Source: Corticicoccus populi
GTDB taxonomy: Bacteria > Bacillota > Bacilli > Staphylococcales > Salinicoccaceae
Assembly: GCF_042686195.1 (NCBI RefSeq)
Contig: NZ_JBHUOQ010000004.1
Span: 124,001 to 188,000 of the forward strand
DNA length: 64,000 nt
Reading direction: 5' to 3'
Position 1 is the first letter of the stretch. Each line of letters starts with the position of its first letter. The notes under the pieces were generated by a model. It did no database searches, was not told where the DNA came from, and saw nothing but the letters and a program-made list of their open reading frames with translations. A program made the position numbers and the translations under genes. Shown here one piece after another: positions 17,856 to 26,163 of this stretch.

Positions 17856-19097
17856 TTACGCATTCGCTCTGTCCTTCAGCTTTTTAATATCTGTTCTTAT
17901 TAATAATGATACCACGAGTGCCACGACAAACATTGCAACAAAGATATATAGAGTCATCGTATAACTGCTTGTCGCCTCATATATTCTGGAAATGATTAAC
18001 GGACCGGCGAGTCCGGCTGCGGACCATGCCGTTAAAATATAGCCATGAATCGCACCCAGCTGTTTTGTACCGAAAATATCTCCAATATAGGCAGGAATTG
18101 ATGCGAAACCACCCCCGTAACATGTCATAATCACGAATAATATGACTGCAAACAGTATCGGATTGGATACCAGCGGCAGAACAGCAAACATGACAATTTG
18201 AATCGCAAAAAATAATGTATATACATTCGGTCTGCCGATATAGTCCGACACAGATGCCCATGCGAGACGCCCTGCACCGTTAAAGACACCCATAATTCCT
18301 ACAACCAGTGCAGCAGCGGCAGCACTCAGCCCGGTCATTTCCACTGACATTGGGCTCGCAACATTCAGTATTGCGATACCGCATGTAACGTTAATAAAGA
18401 GCATAATCCACAGAAAATAGAATCGTCTTGTTTTGACTGCTTCGTTTGCTGTCAGCTGCGCCAGATCTTTGACGGCCTTATCTTTTTCCTCTTTATCAAT
18501 GCGGTCTCCTTTTGGATGATATCCTTCAGGCGGCTTTTCAAGATAAAGACTTGATACTATCATGACAACAAAGTAAACCGCTGCTAAAATGTAGAACGTT
18601 GCCGGAATACTGTAAGTCGTCATTAAATACTCCATCGCAGGACTTGCAATCATCGCAGCAAAACCAAAGCCCATAATCGCAAGACCTGTCGCCATGCCAC
18701 GGCGGTCCGGGAACCATTTCACAAGTGTCGACACAGGTGTGATATACCCGATTCCAAGACCAATCCCGCCGAGAACACCGTACCCTAAATACAAAAGCCA
18801 CAGGCTTTCAATCTGAACAGCATATCCCGCAGTCACCATCCCTGCAGCAAAGAATGTCGTCGATATAATCCCTGATGCTCTCGGACCATATTTTTCTACA
18901 AAATGCCCCATAAATGCTGCTGATAAGCCGAGAAATAAAATTGCGAGACTGAATGTCAATGACACATCTGATAAAGACCAGCCAAGCTCTTCCTGAAGCG
19001 GTCCGGTAAATACACTCCATGCATAAACTGATCCGATAGAAATATGTATGCCGACACCTGAACAGGCAATCAGCCAGCGATTCTTATTTACTTCCAT
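17856..19097 (-). CDS. OFA-family MFS transporter (oxalate/formate antiporter type)
   Basis: This 413-residue protein has 12 membrane helices. It begins MEVNKNRWLIACSGVGIHIS and continues GSVYAWSVFTGPLQEELGWS, typical of the OFA family of the major facilitator superfamily. An MFS loop follows (WFPDRRGMATGLAIMGFGFA). A formate or other small carboxylate substrate is suggested by the downstream FdhF-like gene and the nearby fdhD. A GGGGG site precedes the ATG. It is probably cotranscribed with the oxidoreductase gene. Family-level confidence is high; the substrate is inference. Confidence 0.85.
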   Translation of the reverse strand: MEVNKNRWLIACSGVGIHISIGSVYAWSVFTGPLQEELGWSLSDVSLTFSLAILFLGLSAAFMGHFVEKYGPRASGIISTTFFAAGMVTAGYAVQIESLWLLYLGYGVLGGIGLGIGYITPVSTLVKWFPDRRGMATGLAIMGFGFAAMIASPAMEYLMTTYSIPATFYILAAVYFVVMIVSSLYLEKPPEGYHPKGDRIDKEEKDKAVKDLAQLTANEAVKTRRFYFLWIMLFINVTCGIAILNVASPMSVEMTGLSAAAAALVVGIMGVFNGAGRLAWASVSDYIGRPNVYTLFFAIQIVMFAVLPLVSNPILFAVILFVIMTCYGGGFASIPAYIGDIFGTKQLGAIHGYILTAWSAAGLAGPLIISRIYEATSSYTMTLYIFVAMFVVALVVSLLIRTDIKKLKDRANA

Positions 19098-19222
19098 TAA
19101 TCTGCCCCCTAAGTTATCATTAAATGAAACGCTTTCAAAAATACAACTATGCCTATTATATTAACTATTCAAATAATTTACAATAATAGATAATAAAATC
19201 ATTTTTAAGAGGTGAATCAACC
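19098..19222. promoter_or_regulatory. Divergent intergenic region between the OFA transporter and fdhD
   Basis: This 125-base gap must hold the promoters of both formate units. It contains the near-palindrome TGAAACGCTTTCA (19123-19135), which resembles a CcpA cre site but is one base short in the centre. I see no convincing FNR, Rex or NreC site. Confidence 0.4.
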
Positions 19223-20005
19223 ATGGGGATTACGACTGAAATAGAAATTATAAAATACCAGAACAGTGAATTGAAAAAAGTAACGGACACAGTTGCGGAG
19301 GAGTTTCCGCTGACCGTTTATATTAATGATATTGAATTTGCCACCCTCGTATGTTCTCCCGAGTATTTAGAAAATCTGGTGACAGGTTTCCTTGCATCAG
19401 AAGGCGTTATTACATCAAAAAAAGAAATTCTTTCTGTAAATTTAGATGACAGCGGCGGTTTCTGCCACGTTAAACTTCACAGAGACATCCAGCCGGATCA
19501 CTTCCAGTATACAAAAAGAATTTTAGGTTCCTGCTGCGGTAAAAGCAGGCAGTTCTATTTCCAGAGTGATGCTGATACCGCTAAAGTATCGATGACAAAA
19601 CAAACGTTATCACCGGAACAATGCATCGCCTTAATGAAAGAAATGCAGGAAACAAGCACGATATTCAAGGAAACCGGCGGTATCCATAACGCAAGTATTG
19701 CATCACCGGAAAAAACACTTGTCCATAGAGGAGATATCGGCCGGCATAACGCCCTCGATAAATTATACGGTCACTGCATTTCAGAAAATATTACAGTACG
19801 TGATAAAATCCTCGTATTTTCAGGACGCATATCTTCGGAAGTTTTGACTAAGGCTGCAAAAATTGGCGTCGGTATCATTCTCAGCAAATCTGCTCCGACA
19901 GATCTTGCGATAAAGCTCGCACATGATTTAAACATTACTGCGGTCGGCTTCATCCGCGGCAGTTCCTTTAATGTGTACACCCATCCCTTTAGAATTAAGG
20001 GATGA
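19223..20005 (+). CDS. fdhD: Formate dehydrogenase sulfurtransferase FdhD
   Basis: FdhD transfers sulfur from a cysteine desulfurase to the molybdenum cofactor of formate dehydrogenases. The 260-residue protein contains SCCGKSRQFYF (about residue 109), the redox-active cysteine region in its Firmicute form, then TGGIHNASI and GDIGRHNALDKLYG, the diagnostic FdhD motif, and SGRISSEVLTKA. AGAGGTGA precedes the ATG. It is divergent from the OFA-FdhF genes, which are its evident clients. It supports a functional molybdenum enzyme in this organism. Confidence 0.95.
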   Translation: MGITTEIEIIKYQNSELKKVTDTVAEEFPLTVYINDIEFATLVCSPEYLENLVTGFLASEGVITSKKEILSVNLDDSGGFCHVKLHRDIQPDHFQYTKRILGSCCGKSRQFYFQSDADTAKVSMTKQTLSPEQCIALMKEMQETSTIFKETGGIHNASIASPEKTLVHRGDIGRHNALDKLYGHCISENITVRDKILVFSGRISSEVLTKAAKIGVGIILSKSAPTDLAIKLAHDLNITAVGFIRGSSFNVYTHPFRIKG

Positions 20006-20042
20006 AGATCATTTTTGATAAACTTTTCACCGGCACCGGGAT

Positions 20043-20855
20043 TTATTCACCAGAGTCTGCACCCTGGTAATATACCCTTTCAATCTCGGGTGTTTCAAGA
20101 TTGGCATCATGATAGTATCTCTCCATTATTCCGGCGATACTTTCAGACCATGCGATATCTGTTGCATACTGATGAACACCGGGATTATTGGGATTCCAGC
20201 GAATCTCATACAGCGTTCTTTGACTGTTATTCACATAAGACTCACTGATAAATTCCGCACCACCGGAAATTGCAGATTCAGGTGAATCCCAATTCTGTTC
20301 TACAGCGTGGCTGCTGCCCGCTTCAACAGCCTGTGAGTCAAACGCACCGATACCGAAGAAATTATAATACGTTTCGCCGGACCCATCAGGGGAAATACCT
20401 TCTGCGAGCTCTGACGAACCATTCCCCGTCTCCACCTGTGCATGGCTGATTAAATAAATCAAATTGATGTCATACCTCTCCTGTGCGTCGAGGAACGCCG
20501 CACCCTGCCCTTCAAGAATACCTCTTCCTTGAAGCAGCTGATTAACTTCATCTTCTGTCAGATTTACTTTTTCATTCAAATGCAGAAACTCAAAAATATG
20601 ACGTTCATCAATACTCATCGCCTGACGAATGTCGGATTCTGATGCACGGTTTAAATATCCGTCCTGAAACCTCAAATCTGTTGTCCCATTGGTTAACTGA
20701 CGCTCAAGCGCCTCCTGAAACGTATAATCATATCTATTTTCAACATTTCCCACATCTTCCACCGCCACTTCAGAAAATATAAATGTGATTACAAATACAA
20801 TCATAATCAGACATACTGCAATCAACAGCCAGTTATCTTTTACTCTGTTATCCAT
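20043..20855 (-). CDS. Membrane-anchored glucosaminidase (GH73-type peptidoglycan hydrolase)
   Basis: This 270-residue protein has an N-terminal signal-anchor (about 10-30, LLIAVCLIMIVFVITFIFSE). The extracytoplasmic domain (about 120-265) carries ISHAQVETGNGSSELAEG with the likely catalytic Glu, then YYNFFGIGAFDS and WDSPESAISGGAEFISE. This is the endo-beta-N-acetylglucosaminidase domain of autolysins such as staphylococcal SagB. It should cut the glycan strands of peptidoglycan. AAAGGGC lies upstream of the ATG. It is convergent with fdhD, with only 37 bases between the stops and no clear hairpin there. Confidence 0.85.
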   Translation of the reverse strand: MDNRVKDNWLLIAVCLIMIVFVITFIFSEVAVEDVGNVENRYDYTFQEALERQLTNGTTDLRFQDGYLNRASESDIRQAMSIDERHIFEFLHLNEKVNLTEDEVNQLLQGRGILEGQGAAFLDAQERYDINLIYLISHAQVETGNGSSELAEGISPDGSGETYYNFFGIGAFDSQAVEAGSSHAVEQNWDSPESAISGGAEFISESYVNNSQRTLYEIRWNPNNPGVHQYATDIAWSESIAGIMERYYHDANLETPEIERVYYQGADSGE

Positions 20856-20882
20856 AAATTTATTAGCCCTTTACTTTTTCTC

Positions 20883-20909
20883 AAAAAAAATAAGCATCAA
20901 ATGATGCTT
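20883..20909 (-). terminator. Terminator of the FMN reductase gene
   Basis: On the minus strand AAGCATCA pairs with TGATGCTT around a TT centre (20892-20909), followed by a run of eight T residues after one A. The stem overlaps the stop codon. Confidence 0.9.
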
Positions 20910-21435
20910 ACTTCACTTTATACACTAATTCAGTTAAAGAGTCTATCATAACACTGATTCTCTGCTTAACTCCCTGATTATATAAATAAGGGTGTCCCGA
21001 CTCATCTTTTTCAAAATCTGCATCTGCTGCACTGATTTGAGTCGGTATCGTCAGTCCGTGAAGCCCCCTCATAACAAGTCTTAACTGTGTTAAAGGATCT
21101 GTATTTCTCATTCCGCCGCTCACACAGAAGAGACCGACAGGCTTCATCTCAAATTCGTCCGTGGATAAATGATCCAAAACATTTTTCAGGGCTCCTGAAA
21201 AGGAAGTATGGTAATTCGGGGTCCCAATAATGAAAGCATCCGCTTCTTCCGCCAGACGTTTTAGTTTCTCAACATCTTCTGTCTTTCCACTGCCTAGAAT
21301 AGGGATATCCCATTCAGACAATTTTACAATATCAACCTTGTGCTCCGGCTGTTCAATCTGGGATTTAATCTCTTCTGCAATCACTTCAGTTTTTGATACC
21401 GGAAAGGGACTACCCTCAATAATCAAAAGATTCAT
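20908..21435 (-). CDS. NADPH-dependent FMN reductase / azoreductase-like flavoprotein
   Basis: This 175-residue flavodoxin-fold protein begins with LLIIEGSPFPVSKTEVIAEE, the phosphate-binding loop of FMN reductases, and contains GTPNYHTSFSGALKNVLDHL, the second FMN-binding motif of the NADPH-dependent FMN reductase family (SsuE, azoreductase and chromate reductase relatives). It reduces FMN or small electrophiles using NAD(P)H. AAAGGAG precedes the ATG. It is monocistronic. The physiological substrate is not visible. Confidence 0.88.
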   Translation of the reverse strand: MNLLIIEGSPFPVSKTEVIAEEIKSQIEQPEHKVDIVKLSEWDIPILGSGKTEDVEKLKRLAEEADAFIIGTPNYHTSFSGALKNVLDHLSTDEFEMKPVGLFCVSGGMRNTDPLTQLRLVMRGLHGLTIPTQISAADADFEKDESGHPYLYNQGVKQRISVMIDSLTELVYKVK

Positions 21436-21555
21436 TTAAAAATACTCCTTTTACTTATTTACAATGTTCCATAATATTATCACTTATACGATATTTATGC
21501 ATAGGGCTAAAGTCGGAATTTAACTTAATCCCTCACTGTCTTTAAAAATATGTAA

Positions 21556-21581
21556 ATAAAAAAAGACTGAGTTTCCAGTCT
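21556..21581 (-). terminator. Terminator of the 60-residue gene
   Basis: On the minus strand AGACTG (21581-21576) pairs with CAGTCT (21569-21564) around a GAAACT loop, followed by a T-run. Confidence 0.85.
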
Positions 21582-21585
21582 AATC

Positions 21586-21768
21586 TTAGTTCAGTAACTT
21601 ATCATTCAATTCTTTTAACTGGTAAATAATTTGTGGTTCTAATTCATCAATACTCACTTCTTGCTCAATAATTTTTTGAGCCATCTGCTCGTCTATATCA
21701 ACTGCACGGCTGATTTGGTATGCAGTTAAACGTTCAGTGAGAAGCGTAAGGTTCAATTCTGTATCCAT
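21586..21768 (-). CDS. Small helical protein, function unknown
   Basis: This 60-residue acidic protein looks fully helical. The stretch LTAYQISRAVDIDEQMAQKI resembles a Cro-type helix-turn-helix, but there is too little protein to be sure. GAAGGTGA precedes the ATG at proper spacing, and a terminator follows the stop within 5 bases, so it is very likely a real gene with its own transcript. I do not recognise a family. A DNA-binding or adaptor role is only a suggestion. Confidence 0.7.
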   Translation of the reverse strand: MDTELNLTLLTERLTAYQISRAVDIDEQMAQKIIEQEVSIDELEPQIIYQLKELNDKLLN

Positions 21769-21933
21769 ATAGCTTCACCTTCTTTAAGTTGATTGAGCAT
21801 CTTTAAGTATATCACAGTAGTGTAAAATAGCAAGCTCATACAAAAGAGAATTTCTAATAATTACCATTACACGAATAGCCAAATTAGTATTCACAATAAA
21901 AATGCCGTGGCGATTCATCTTTCCTCTTGTAAT

Positions 21934-23244
21934 CTATAAAATCATCGCAGCAATAAACCCTGTAATAACCACCGGAATATTTAAAAAGATAAATGTCGGT
22001 ACGCATGTATCCCAAATATGATCGTGCTGGTTATCTACATTCAGTCCTGCAGTCGGCCCGAGTGTCGAGTCAGACGCCGGGGAGCCAGCATCTCCGAGTG
22101 CACCTGCCGTTCCAATCAAAGCAATCACTGCAGGAAGTGACAGTCCAAGTTCAATACCAAGCGGGATAAAAATTGCTCCGATAATCGGTATTGTAGCGAA
22201 TGAAGACCCGATTCCGAGAGTGACCAGCAGACCAACTACCAACATTGACATCGCTATTAGTGCTTTATTGTCCCCTAAAAAACCGGCTACGTTCGTTACC
22301 AGCGGTTCAACATGGCCGGATTCTGTAATAACGCCTGCAAAACCATTCGCCGCAAGCATTACCATACCAATATATGCCATGAGCTGAATACCTTTGATCA
22401 ATTCATCATCAAGTTTTGACCACTTAAACTGAAATGAAAAGAAAAAGACTAATATCCCTGCGATTGCACCAAAAATCATTGATTCAGTAAGAAGCTGAAC
22501 AGTAAATGTTGCAATGATGGCAATAACAGCTATCATCGCTATTTTAATATTCACCTCTTTTGGCTTTGCAAGAGTAATTCGTTTCGTCCTGTACTGTCTC
22601 GGTTTACTGTAAAAAATAACTGCAAGAATCAATCCAACTATAAATCCGAGGGATGGGATCCACATATTAGCTGTCACATCGGCCAGTGCAATAGACACTC
22701 CCGCATTTTCAAAACTCGTGACTATCGTATTTTGAAATATCTGCCCATACCCGTACGGCAGAATGACATATGTAAATGTCAGACCGAAAGTCAGAATAAC
22801 TGCAATGAGACGGCGGTCCATCTGCAGTTCGTTAAACAAACTTAACAGCGGCGGTATTAAAATAGGAATAAATGCAATATGTACCGGAATTAAATTCTGA
22901 CTCAGCATCGAAATAATAAGCAGTGCCGCAATGACACTTATTTTAGCTGTAATTCTTGCACTCTTGGTGCTGTCTTTTTTGAATACTTTCAATATTTTAT
23001 CGACGACAAAGTCTGTAATGCCACTGTAGGCAATCAGTGCCGCAAAACCTCCCAGCAAGGCATAGCTTAATGCAATTTCCGCACCGCCGACAATGTTTGA
23101 CGTAAACACAGTAATTGTATCGAGAAAACCCATACCGGCAATCAAACCACCTGTCAGTGCACCTGCAAATAATGCCAGTACGACATTTAAACGGCATAAG
23201 CTTAATACAATCATCACAATTACAGCCACTAACACTGCATTCAT
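21934..23244 (-). CDS. NhaC-like Na+/H+ antiporter family protein (YuiF-like)
   Basis: This 436-residue protein has about 11 membrane helices. It begins MNAVLVAVIVMIVLSLCRLN and contains GGFAALIAYSGITDF and ALGDAGSPASDSTLGPTAGLN near the C-terminus, the latter being characteristic of the YuiF branch of the ion transporter superfamily. Members are annotated as Na+/H+ antiporters, and YuiF of Bacillus has been proposed to be an amino acid (histidine) permease. The start at 23244 is chosen because AAGAGGTG is seven bases upstream; a GTG at 23253 overlaps that site. A TTGACA hexamer at 23302-23307 (minus) suits its promoter. Confidence 0.8.
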   Translation of the reverse strand: MNAVLVAVIVMIVLSLCRLNVVLALFAGALTGGLIAGMGFLDTITVFTSNIVGGAEIALSYALLGGFAALIAYSGITDFVVDKILKVFKKDSTKSARITAKISVIAALLIISMLSQNLIPVHIAFIPILIPPLLSLFNELQMDRRLIAVILTFGLTFTYVILPYGYGQIFQNTIVTSFENAGVSIALADVTANMWIPSLGFIVGLILAVIFYSKPRQYRTKRITLAKPKEVNIKIAMIAVIAIIATFTVQLLTESMIFGAIAGILVFFFSFQFKWSKLDDELIKGIQLMAYIGMVMLAANGFAGVITESGHVEPLVTNVAGFLGDNKALIAMSMLVVGLLVTLGIGSSFATIPIIGAIFIPLGIELGLSLPAVIALIGTAGALGDAGSPASDSTLGPTAGLNVDNQHDHIWDTCVPTFIFLNIPVVITGFIAAMIL

Positions 23245-23404
23245 AATCAACACCTCTTCATCTTATATACTGATAGCAATCGTAATCAGTAGATGCGTCA
23301 TTGTCAATACTTCTTTAAACATTAATCTGTACATTAGACTGTAACGCCTTAAATACCTCCCGCGTTATTATTGAAAGAATAAAAAACTAAATTTTTAAAT
23401 TTAT

Positions 23405-23433
23405 TTGACAAAAACAAACGGACTGTGTAACAT
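23405..23433 (+). promoter_or_regulatory. Promoter of the metY-metA operon
   Basis: TTGACA (23405-23410), a 17-base spacer and TAACAT (23428-23433) lie about 20 bases before the SAM riboswitch aptamer. Confidence 0.75.
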
Positions 23434-23453
23434 AATCTACAATTCAATATACA

Positions 23454-23584
23454 CTTATCCAGAGTGGCTGAGGGACTGGCCCCGTGACGCCCGGCAACCT
23501 TTTAAGTAAGGTGCTAATTCCAGCAGGTTATCCTGATAGATGAGCGAACAATAGCCTGCCTGTTTCCACAGGGAGGCTGTTTTA
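23454..23584 (+). ncRNA. SAM-I (S-box) riboswitch with terminator
   Basis: The aptamer shows the conserved S-box blocks: the CTTATC/GATGAG P1 helix (23454-23459 with 23539-23544), AGAGTGGCTGAGGGACTGGC followed by CCC, the core CCCGGCAACC, and AAGGTGCTAATTCCAGCAGG. An expression-platform terminator follows: AGCCTGCCTGT (23553-23563) pairs with ACAGGGAGGCT, then TTTTATT. SAM binding should stabilise P1 and allow the terminator to form, switching off metY-metA when methionine is plentiful. The annotated range includes the terminator. Confidence 0.96.
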
Positions 23585-23615
23585 TTATATAAATAAAAAA
23601 TAAGGAGGAATGTTC

Positions 23616-24893
23616 ATGACTGAGAACTACAGATTTGAAACGAAGCAGCTTCATGCCGGACAGGAGGTTGACCCGGCAACGAACTCACGTGCACTACCGA
23701 TTTACCAGACGACTTCCTATAATTTTGACAGCACTGAGCATGCAGCCAACCTGTTTGCTCTGAAGGAAGCGGGCAACATCTACACACGTATCACCAATCC
23801 AACGACTGCAGCCCTCGAAACACGCGTTGCAGAACTTGAAGGCGGTACAGCAGGTCTCGGTGTCGCATCCGGCATGGCTGCAATTACTTATGCAATACAG
23901 GCAGTCGCAAACAGCGGAGACCATATCATCGCGACTACGAGCCTTTACGGGGGGACACATACTTTGTTCACTCATACTTTAAGTAAATTCGGGATTGATG
24001 TTTCACTTGTCAGCACTAAAAACCCGGACGATGTAAAGAATGCAGTCCAGAGCAATACAAAAGCGATATTTGTTGAGACTATCGGCAACCCGGAAGGTAA
24101 TGTCGAGGATCTTGAGACTCTGGCAGAGATTGCAGGTACAAACGAAGTTCCGCTGATTGTAGACAATACATTCGCAACACCTTATTTATGCCGTCCGATT
24201 GAGCACGGTGCCAATGTTGTTGTTCATTCTGCTACGAAGTTTCTCGGCGGACATGGAACATCCATCGGCGGTGTGATTGTAGACGGGGGTAACTTTAATT
24301 GGAAAAACGGAAAGTTCCCGGGCTTCAGCGAGCCGGATCATTCCTACCACGGTCTTGTTTTCGCAGACACTTTCCATCCTGCAGAATTCGCCTTTAAAAT
24401 CAGAACGACATTACTGCGTGACACTGGAGCCGCACTGTCTCCATTCAATGCCTTTCTCCTTACACAGGGAATTGAAACATTGTCATTACGCATGGAGCGC
24501 CATGTTGAAAATGCGGTGAAGGCAGCTGAATTCCTCAAAGGCCACGAAAAAGTCGAATGGGTGGATTATGCCGGTCTCACTTCAAGCCCTTATCATGAAC
24601 TCAAAGAAAAATATCTGCCTGAAGGTGCCGGATCCATTTTCACTTTCGGCGTCAAAGGCGGCTATGACGCGGGCATCCGCTTCATTGAGTCCATGGAACT
24701 GTTCTCGCTCCTTGCGAATGTCGGTGATGCGAAATCACTTGTAGTCCATCCCGCTTCTACAACACATTCGCAGATGACCGAAGAAGAACAGGCAGCAGGC
24801 GGTATTAAACCTGAAATGATTCGTGTTTCTATCGGTCTCGAACATATTGACGATATTATTGAAGATCTCAGTAAAGGATTGGATGCGATCTAA
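23616..24893 (+). CDS. metY: O-acetylhomoserine sulfhydrylase
   Basis: MetY makes homocysteine directly from O-acetyl-L-homoserine and sulfide. The 425-residue PLP enzyme of the Cys/Met family has YTRITNPTTAALETRVAELEG near the N-terminus and the PLP lysine in VVHSATKFLGGHGTSIGG (about residue 207). The long extra loop (GKFPGFSEPDHSYHGLVF) distinguishes it from cystathionine gamma-synthase. The ATG at 23616 has TAAGGAGGA upstream; an ATG at 23610 abuts that site. It lies downstream of an S-box and overlaps metA by one base. Confidence 0.93.
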   Translation: MTENYRFETKQLHAGQEVDPATNSRALPIYQTTSYNFDSTEHAANLFALKEAGNIYTRITNPTTAALETRVAELEGGTAGLGVASGMAAITYAIQAVANSGDHIIATTSLYGGTHTLFTHTLSKFGIDVSLVSTKNPDDVKNAVQSNTKAIFVETIGNPEGNVEDLETLAEIAGTNEVPLIVDNTFATPYLCRPIEHGANVVVHSATKFLGGHGTSIGGVIVDGGNFNWKNGKFPGFSEPDHSYHGLVFADTFHPAEFAFKIRTTLLRDTGAALSPFNAFLLTQGIETLSLRMERHVENAVKAAEFLKGHEKVEWVDYAGLTSSPYHELKEKYLPEGAGSIFTFGVKGGYDAGIRFIESMELFSLLANVGDAKSLVVHPASTTHSQMTEEEQAAGGIKPEMIRVSIGLEHIDDIIEDLSKGLDAI

Positions 24894-25813
24894 TGCCTAT
24901 TAAAATAATTGAAGGACTGCCGGTTAAAAAGAACCTGCAGAAAGAAAATGTTTATACAATTGAAGCATCACGTGCCATTACACAGGATATCCGGCCGATT
25001 AGAATATTAATCTTGAACTTAATGCCGAAAAAAGAGGAAACAGAACTTCATTTACTGCGGCTGCTGGGTAATACACCGCTTCAGATTGATGTGGAGTTTA
25101 TGTATACAAAAACACACAGAAGCAGAAACACACCCACCAGTCATCTTCAAAAATACTATAATACTATTGATGAAATTTCCGATCAGTATTTTGACGGGAT
25201 GATTGTCACCGGTGCGCCTGTGGAACACCTGGAATTCAATGATGTGGATTATATTAAAGAACTTGAAGAAATTTTTGCATGGTCTGAGAACCACGTCTTC
25301 AGACGATTCTTTATATGCTGGGGGGCACAGGCTGCCCTGCACTATTATCACGGGATGAAAAAAGAGCCGCTTGAGCAGAAGCTTTTCGGCATCTTCAACT
25401 ACCGTAATGAAGCACCTGAACATCCATTTTTAAGAGGATTTGATGATGTCTACCACGTTCCTCAGTCCAGGAACAGCAAAATGGATATGAGTGACATCAA
25501 ATTCAATGAAGATTTAACAGTACTTACTTCACATCCAGAACACGGTCCTGATATTTTGACAACGGGGGACGACAGAGACTTATTCATATTCGGTCATTTG
25601 GAATATGAACGGGACACGCTTAAAAGTGAATATGTCCGTGATGTGAAACGCGGTCTTGATATTCAGGTGCCTTATAATTATTTCCCGGGTAATGACCCTG
25701 GTTACGCACCGACATTTTCCTGGAAAAGCCACGGTCACCTGCTGTTTAACAACTGGCTGAATGAAGCTTATCAGAATACCTACTATGACTTAACAGATCT
25801 CGAGAACAGATAA
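24893..25813 (+). CDS. metA: Homoserine O-acetyltransferase (MetA fold)
   Basis: MetA acylates homoserine to feed MetY. The 306-residue protein has the catalytic Cys142 in FICWGAQAALHYYHG and His235 and Glu237 in IFGHLEYERDTL. Residue 111 is Glu (GAPVEHLEF); in characterised MetA enzymes Glu111 gives acetyl-CoA specificity and Gly111 succinyl-CoA specificity. The product is therefore predicted to be O-acetylhomoserine, which matches the O-acetylhomoserine sulfhydrylase next to it. The ATG overlaps the metY stop (TAATG). A shared bidirectional terminator follows. Confidence 0.94.
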   Translation: MPIKIIEGLPVKKNLQKENVYTIEASRAITQDIRPIRILILNLMPKKEETELHLLRLLGNTPLQIDVEFMYTKTHRSRNTPTSHLQKYYNTIDEISDQYFDGMIVTGAPVEHLEFNDVDYIKELEEIFAWSENHVFRRFFICWGAQAALHYYHGMKKEPLEQKLFGIFNYRNEAPEHPFLRGFDDVYHVPQSRNSKMDMSDIKFNEDLTVLTSHPEHGPDILTTGDDRDLFIFGHLEYERDTLKSEYVRDVKRGLDIQVPYNYFPGNDPGYAPTFSWKSHGHLLFNNWLNEAYQNTYYDLTDLENR

Positions 25814-25847
25814 ATAAAGCCCTCTGCATATGCAGAGGGCTTTATTT
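25812..25847. terminator. Bidirectional terminator between metA and the chorismate mutase gene
   Basis: A perfect inverted repeat (25812-25829 with 25830-25847) has the core AAGCCCTCTGCA and A/T-rich flanks on both sides. It begins inside the metA stop codon. Confidence 0.93.
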
Positions 25848-25853
25848 TATATA

Positions 25854-26144
25854 TTAATCTTTGGAAAGTCTTTCTTCATTGATTAGTTCCTGCTGCCTAT
25901 GACGGGAGAGTCCCATGAGATGATTGAAGAACTGTTCACCGTACTCTTTAAGTTTACTATCCGAAATACGTGCAACATTTTTTTCAATCACTTCTTTTTC
26001 ACGCATTTCATCAAACACCGGAATATTATTTGCTATTTTATAGTTTGCCACTTCTACTGATATGTTCATTCTTTCTTCAAATAATTTCACAAGCTCTTCA
26101 TCGATACGGTCGATTTCCTTCCGGAGTGATTTATGAGTATTCAA
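25854..26144 (-). CDS. aroQ: Chorismate mutase, AroQ type, monofunctional
   Basis: This 96-residue all-helical AroQ-type chorismate mutase converts chorismate to prephenate. Motifs are LRKEIDRIDEELVKLFEERM (about 7-26), with the conserved Arg/Asp/Glu pattern, then VANYKIANNIPVFDEMREKE and a C-terminal LMGLSRHRQQELI. It starts with TTG at 26144, preceded by AAAGGGGG at eight bases; no in-frame ATG is nearby. It lies 19 bases after the DAHP synthase gene and is cotranscribed with it. In S. aureus these two activities are fused in one polypeptide; here they are separate, with the synthase first. Confidence 0.9.
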   Translation of the reverse strand: MNTHKSLRKEIDRIDEELVKLFEERMNISVEVANYKIANNIPVFDEMREKEVIEKNVARISDSKLKEYGEQFFNHLMGLSRHRQQELINEERLSKD

Positions 26145-26163
26145 ATGGGATTCCCCCTTTCTT

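Noticed and set aside
19123..19135. TGAAACGCTTTCA as a CcpA cre site between the OFA transporter and fdhD
   Set aside because: The arms fit, but the centre is one base shorter than the cre consensus, so I kept it only as a note in the intergenic entry.
23263..23301. A 12-codon frame on the minus strand (MTHLLITIAISI) upstream of the YuiF-like antiporter, resembling a branched-chain leader peptide
   Set aside because: Its start lies in the spacer just downstream of the TTGACA that best fits the antiporter promoter, so it would not be transcribed intact. It has no ribosome site and no terminator follows it.
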